This document shows positions 13,225 through 14,066 of a DNA stretch of 14,066 bases, piece after piece. The stretch's first letter is position 1. Every line of letters begins with the position of its first letter. The notes beneath the pieces are model-generated. The model had not been told where the DNA came from and did no database searches. It saw only the letters and a program-made list of their open reading frames with translations. Where the stretch lies: positions 1 through 14,066 of the forward strand of contig CAYSSG010000045.1 in the NCBI GenBank assembly GCA_964433635.1, written 5' to 3'. Position numbers and translations under genes: made by a program. Source of the DNA: CAYSSG01 sp964433635. Its GTDB lineage: Bacteria; Atribacterota; Phoenicimicrobiia; Phoenicimicrobiales; Stramentimicrobiaceae.

Positions 13225-14004
13225 ATGGAGCCCTTATTGGAAGTCAGAGGTATCACCAAGCGTTTTGGCGGCTTAGTCGCTGTTAATCGCGTTAATATGA
13301 AGGTATTTCCCGGAGAGGTGGTAGGGATTTTAGGAGATAACGGTGCCGGCAAGTCAACTCTGATTAAGGTCATTTCAGGTGTCTATCATGCTGATACAGG
13401 TGAGATTTATTTTGATAATCAACGGGTGAAAATCAATAATCCCATGGAAGCTCTCCGAATCGGCATAGAAACCATTTATCAGGATTTAGCCCTGGCTGAG
13501 AATCTGAACGTTTATTCAAATATTTTTTTAGGTCGGGAGAAACTGAAGAAATTTTTAGGCCTCATTGACGTACTGGATCATGATTATATGTTGCGTGAAG
13601 CGAAGAAAGTATTGAATCGACTGGATATCGAAATTCCCTCCCTGAAGAATAAAATTGTCAACCTCTCCGGAGGACAGCGGCAGGCAGTTGCCATTTCCAG
13701 ATCCATCTACTGGGATGCCAAATTATTGATTATGGATGAACCGACAGCTGCATTGGGCGTTGTTGAACAGGAAAAGGTATTGAATCTGGTAAGAACTTTA
13801 AGTTCCCAGGGTGTTTCAGTCATTGTCATCAGCCACCAGATGAGGGATGTGTTTTCAGTTGCATCCCGACTTATAGTGATGCGGCGAGGAAAAAAGATCG
13901 CTGAACGGTTTACCAAAAAAACAACCCACGAGGAAATTGTAGGACTTATTGTCGGTTCTGTAGAGGCAGATGTTGAACACAAGGCTGAAGAATCAACAGC
14001 TTAG
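13225..14004 (+). CDS. Single-domain sugar ABC importer ATPase (FrcA-like)
   Basis: The 259-residue protein has one complete nucleotide-binding domain: Walker A GDNGAGKST (37-45), Q-loop in YQDLALAENL (Gln86), signature LSGGQRQ (147-153), Walker B LLIMDEPTAAL (167-177) with catalytic Glu172, and the switch His204 in VISHQM. Most ribose-type importers use a fused double-domain ATPase near 500 residues (RbsA, XylG); this single-domain form resembles FrcA of the fructose importer and would act as a homodimer. AAGGAGGT (13213-13220) with 4-base spacing fixes the ATG at 13225; the Shine-Dalgarno site overlaps the stop of permease 2, so expression is tightly linked. The end is an acidic, weakly conserved tail. 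It would drive uptake from the cytoplasmic face by pairing with the two different permeases. Confidence 0.94.
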   Translation: MEPLLEVRGITKRFGGLVAVNRVNMKVFPGEVVGILGDNGAGKSTLIKVISGVYHADTGEIYFDNQRVKINNPMEALRIGIETIYQDLALAENLNVYSNIFLGREKLKKFLGLIDVLDHDYMLREAKKVLNRLDIEIPSLKNKIVNLSGGQRQAVAISRSIYWDAKLLIMDEPTAALGVVEQEKVLNLVRTLSSQGVSVIVISHQMRDVFSVASRLIVMRRGKKIAERFTKKTTHEEIVGLIVGSVEADVEHKAEESTA

Positions 14005-14066
14005 AGGTTTTACATCATTTAAAAGCTATATTTTTTTATCTAATCAAAAAATTTTAAATTTTCTCT

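Noticed and set aside
14005..14066. Possible terminator or new gene at the right edge
   Set aside because: AT-rich with T-runs but no preceding GC stem, and no coding frame long enough to judge.

Overview
The window looks like part of a scaffold from an anaerobic, sugar-fermenting bacterium of moderate-to-low G+C. Shine-Dalgarno sites are strong and frequent (AAGGAGG, GGAGG). The sugar-binding protein has a Sec signal peptide but no usable lipobox, which favours a diderm (Atribacterota-, Thermotogae- or Halanaerobiales-like) over a classic monoderm Firmicute. I cannot name the taxon. A run of exactly 100 N (7313-7412) marks a scaffold gap.

Layout, left to right. (1) 1-666: 3' part of a BtpA/SgcQ-family TIM-barrel gene, open at the window edge. 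(2) 904-3442: a stand-alone macro-domain protein, then a long protein fusing a class I SAM methyltransferase to a D-Ala-D-Ala-ligase-like ATP-grasp domain, then a weak terminator. (3) 3516-5929: what appears to be a decayed L-fucose/6-deoxyhexose catabolic segment. It holds an intact class II aldolase (FucA-like, minus strand, with its own good promoter), the C-terminal remnant of an FGGY sugar kinase, an intact zinc alcohol dehydrogenase, and the C-terminal remnant of L-fucose isomerase (fucI) carrying a frameshift. (4) 6201-9652: a sugar-processing cluster on the plus strand with an L-sorbose-1-phosphate-reductase-like dehydrogenase (cut by the gap), a PfkB kinase (5' end lost in the gap), a second full-length PfkB kinase and a D-lyxose isomerase-type cupin. 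(5) 9960-14004: a ribose/fructose-type ABC sugar importer made of a periplasmic binding protein, two different permeases that overlap by ATGA, and a single-domain ATPase. A strong stem-loop lies between the binding-protein gene and the first permease gene.

How it fits together (inference): the importer would bring in a monosaccharide such as a pentose, a hexose or an epimer of one. The lyxose/mannose-type isomerase would turn an aldose into its ketose, a PfkB kinase would phosphorylate it, and the SorE-like dehydrogenase could interconvert a keto-sugar phosphate and a polyol phosphate. The adjoining fucose genes look like an older pathway that lost its isomerase and kinase but kept the aldolase and a dehydrogenase, which may now serve another sugar.

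I found no rRNA, tRNA, CRISPR array, transposase or integrase. The least ordinary items are the methyltransferase/ATP-grasp fusion, the paired pseudogene remnants, and the two-permease, one-ATPase importer with its intercistronic hairpin.
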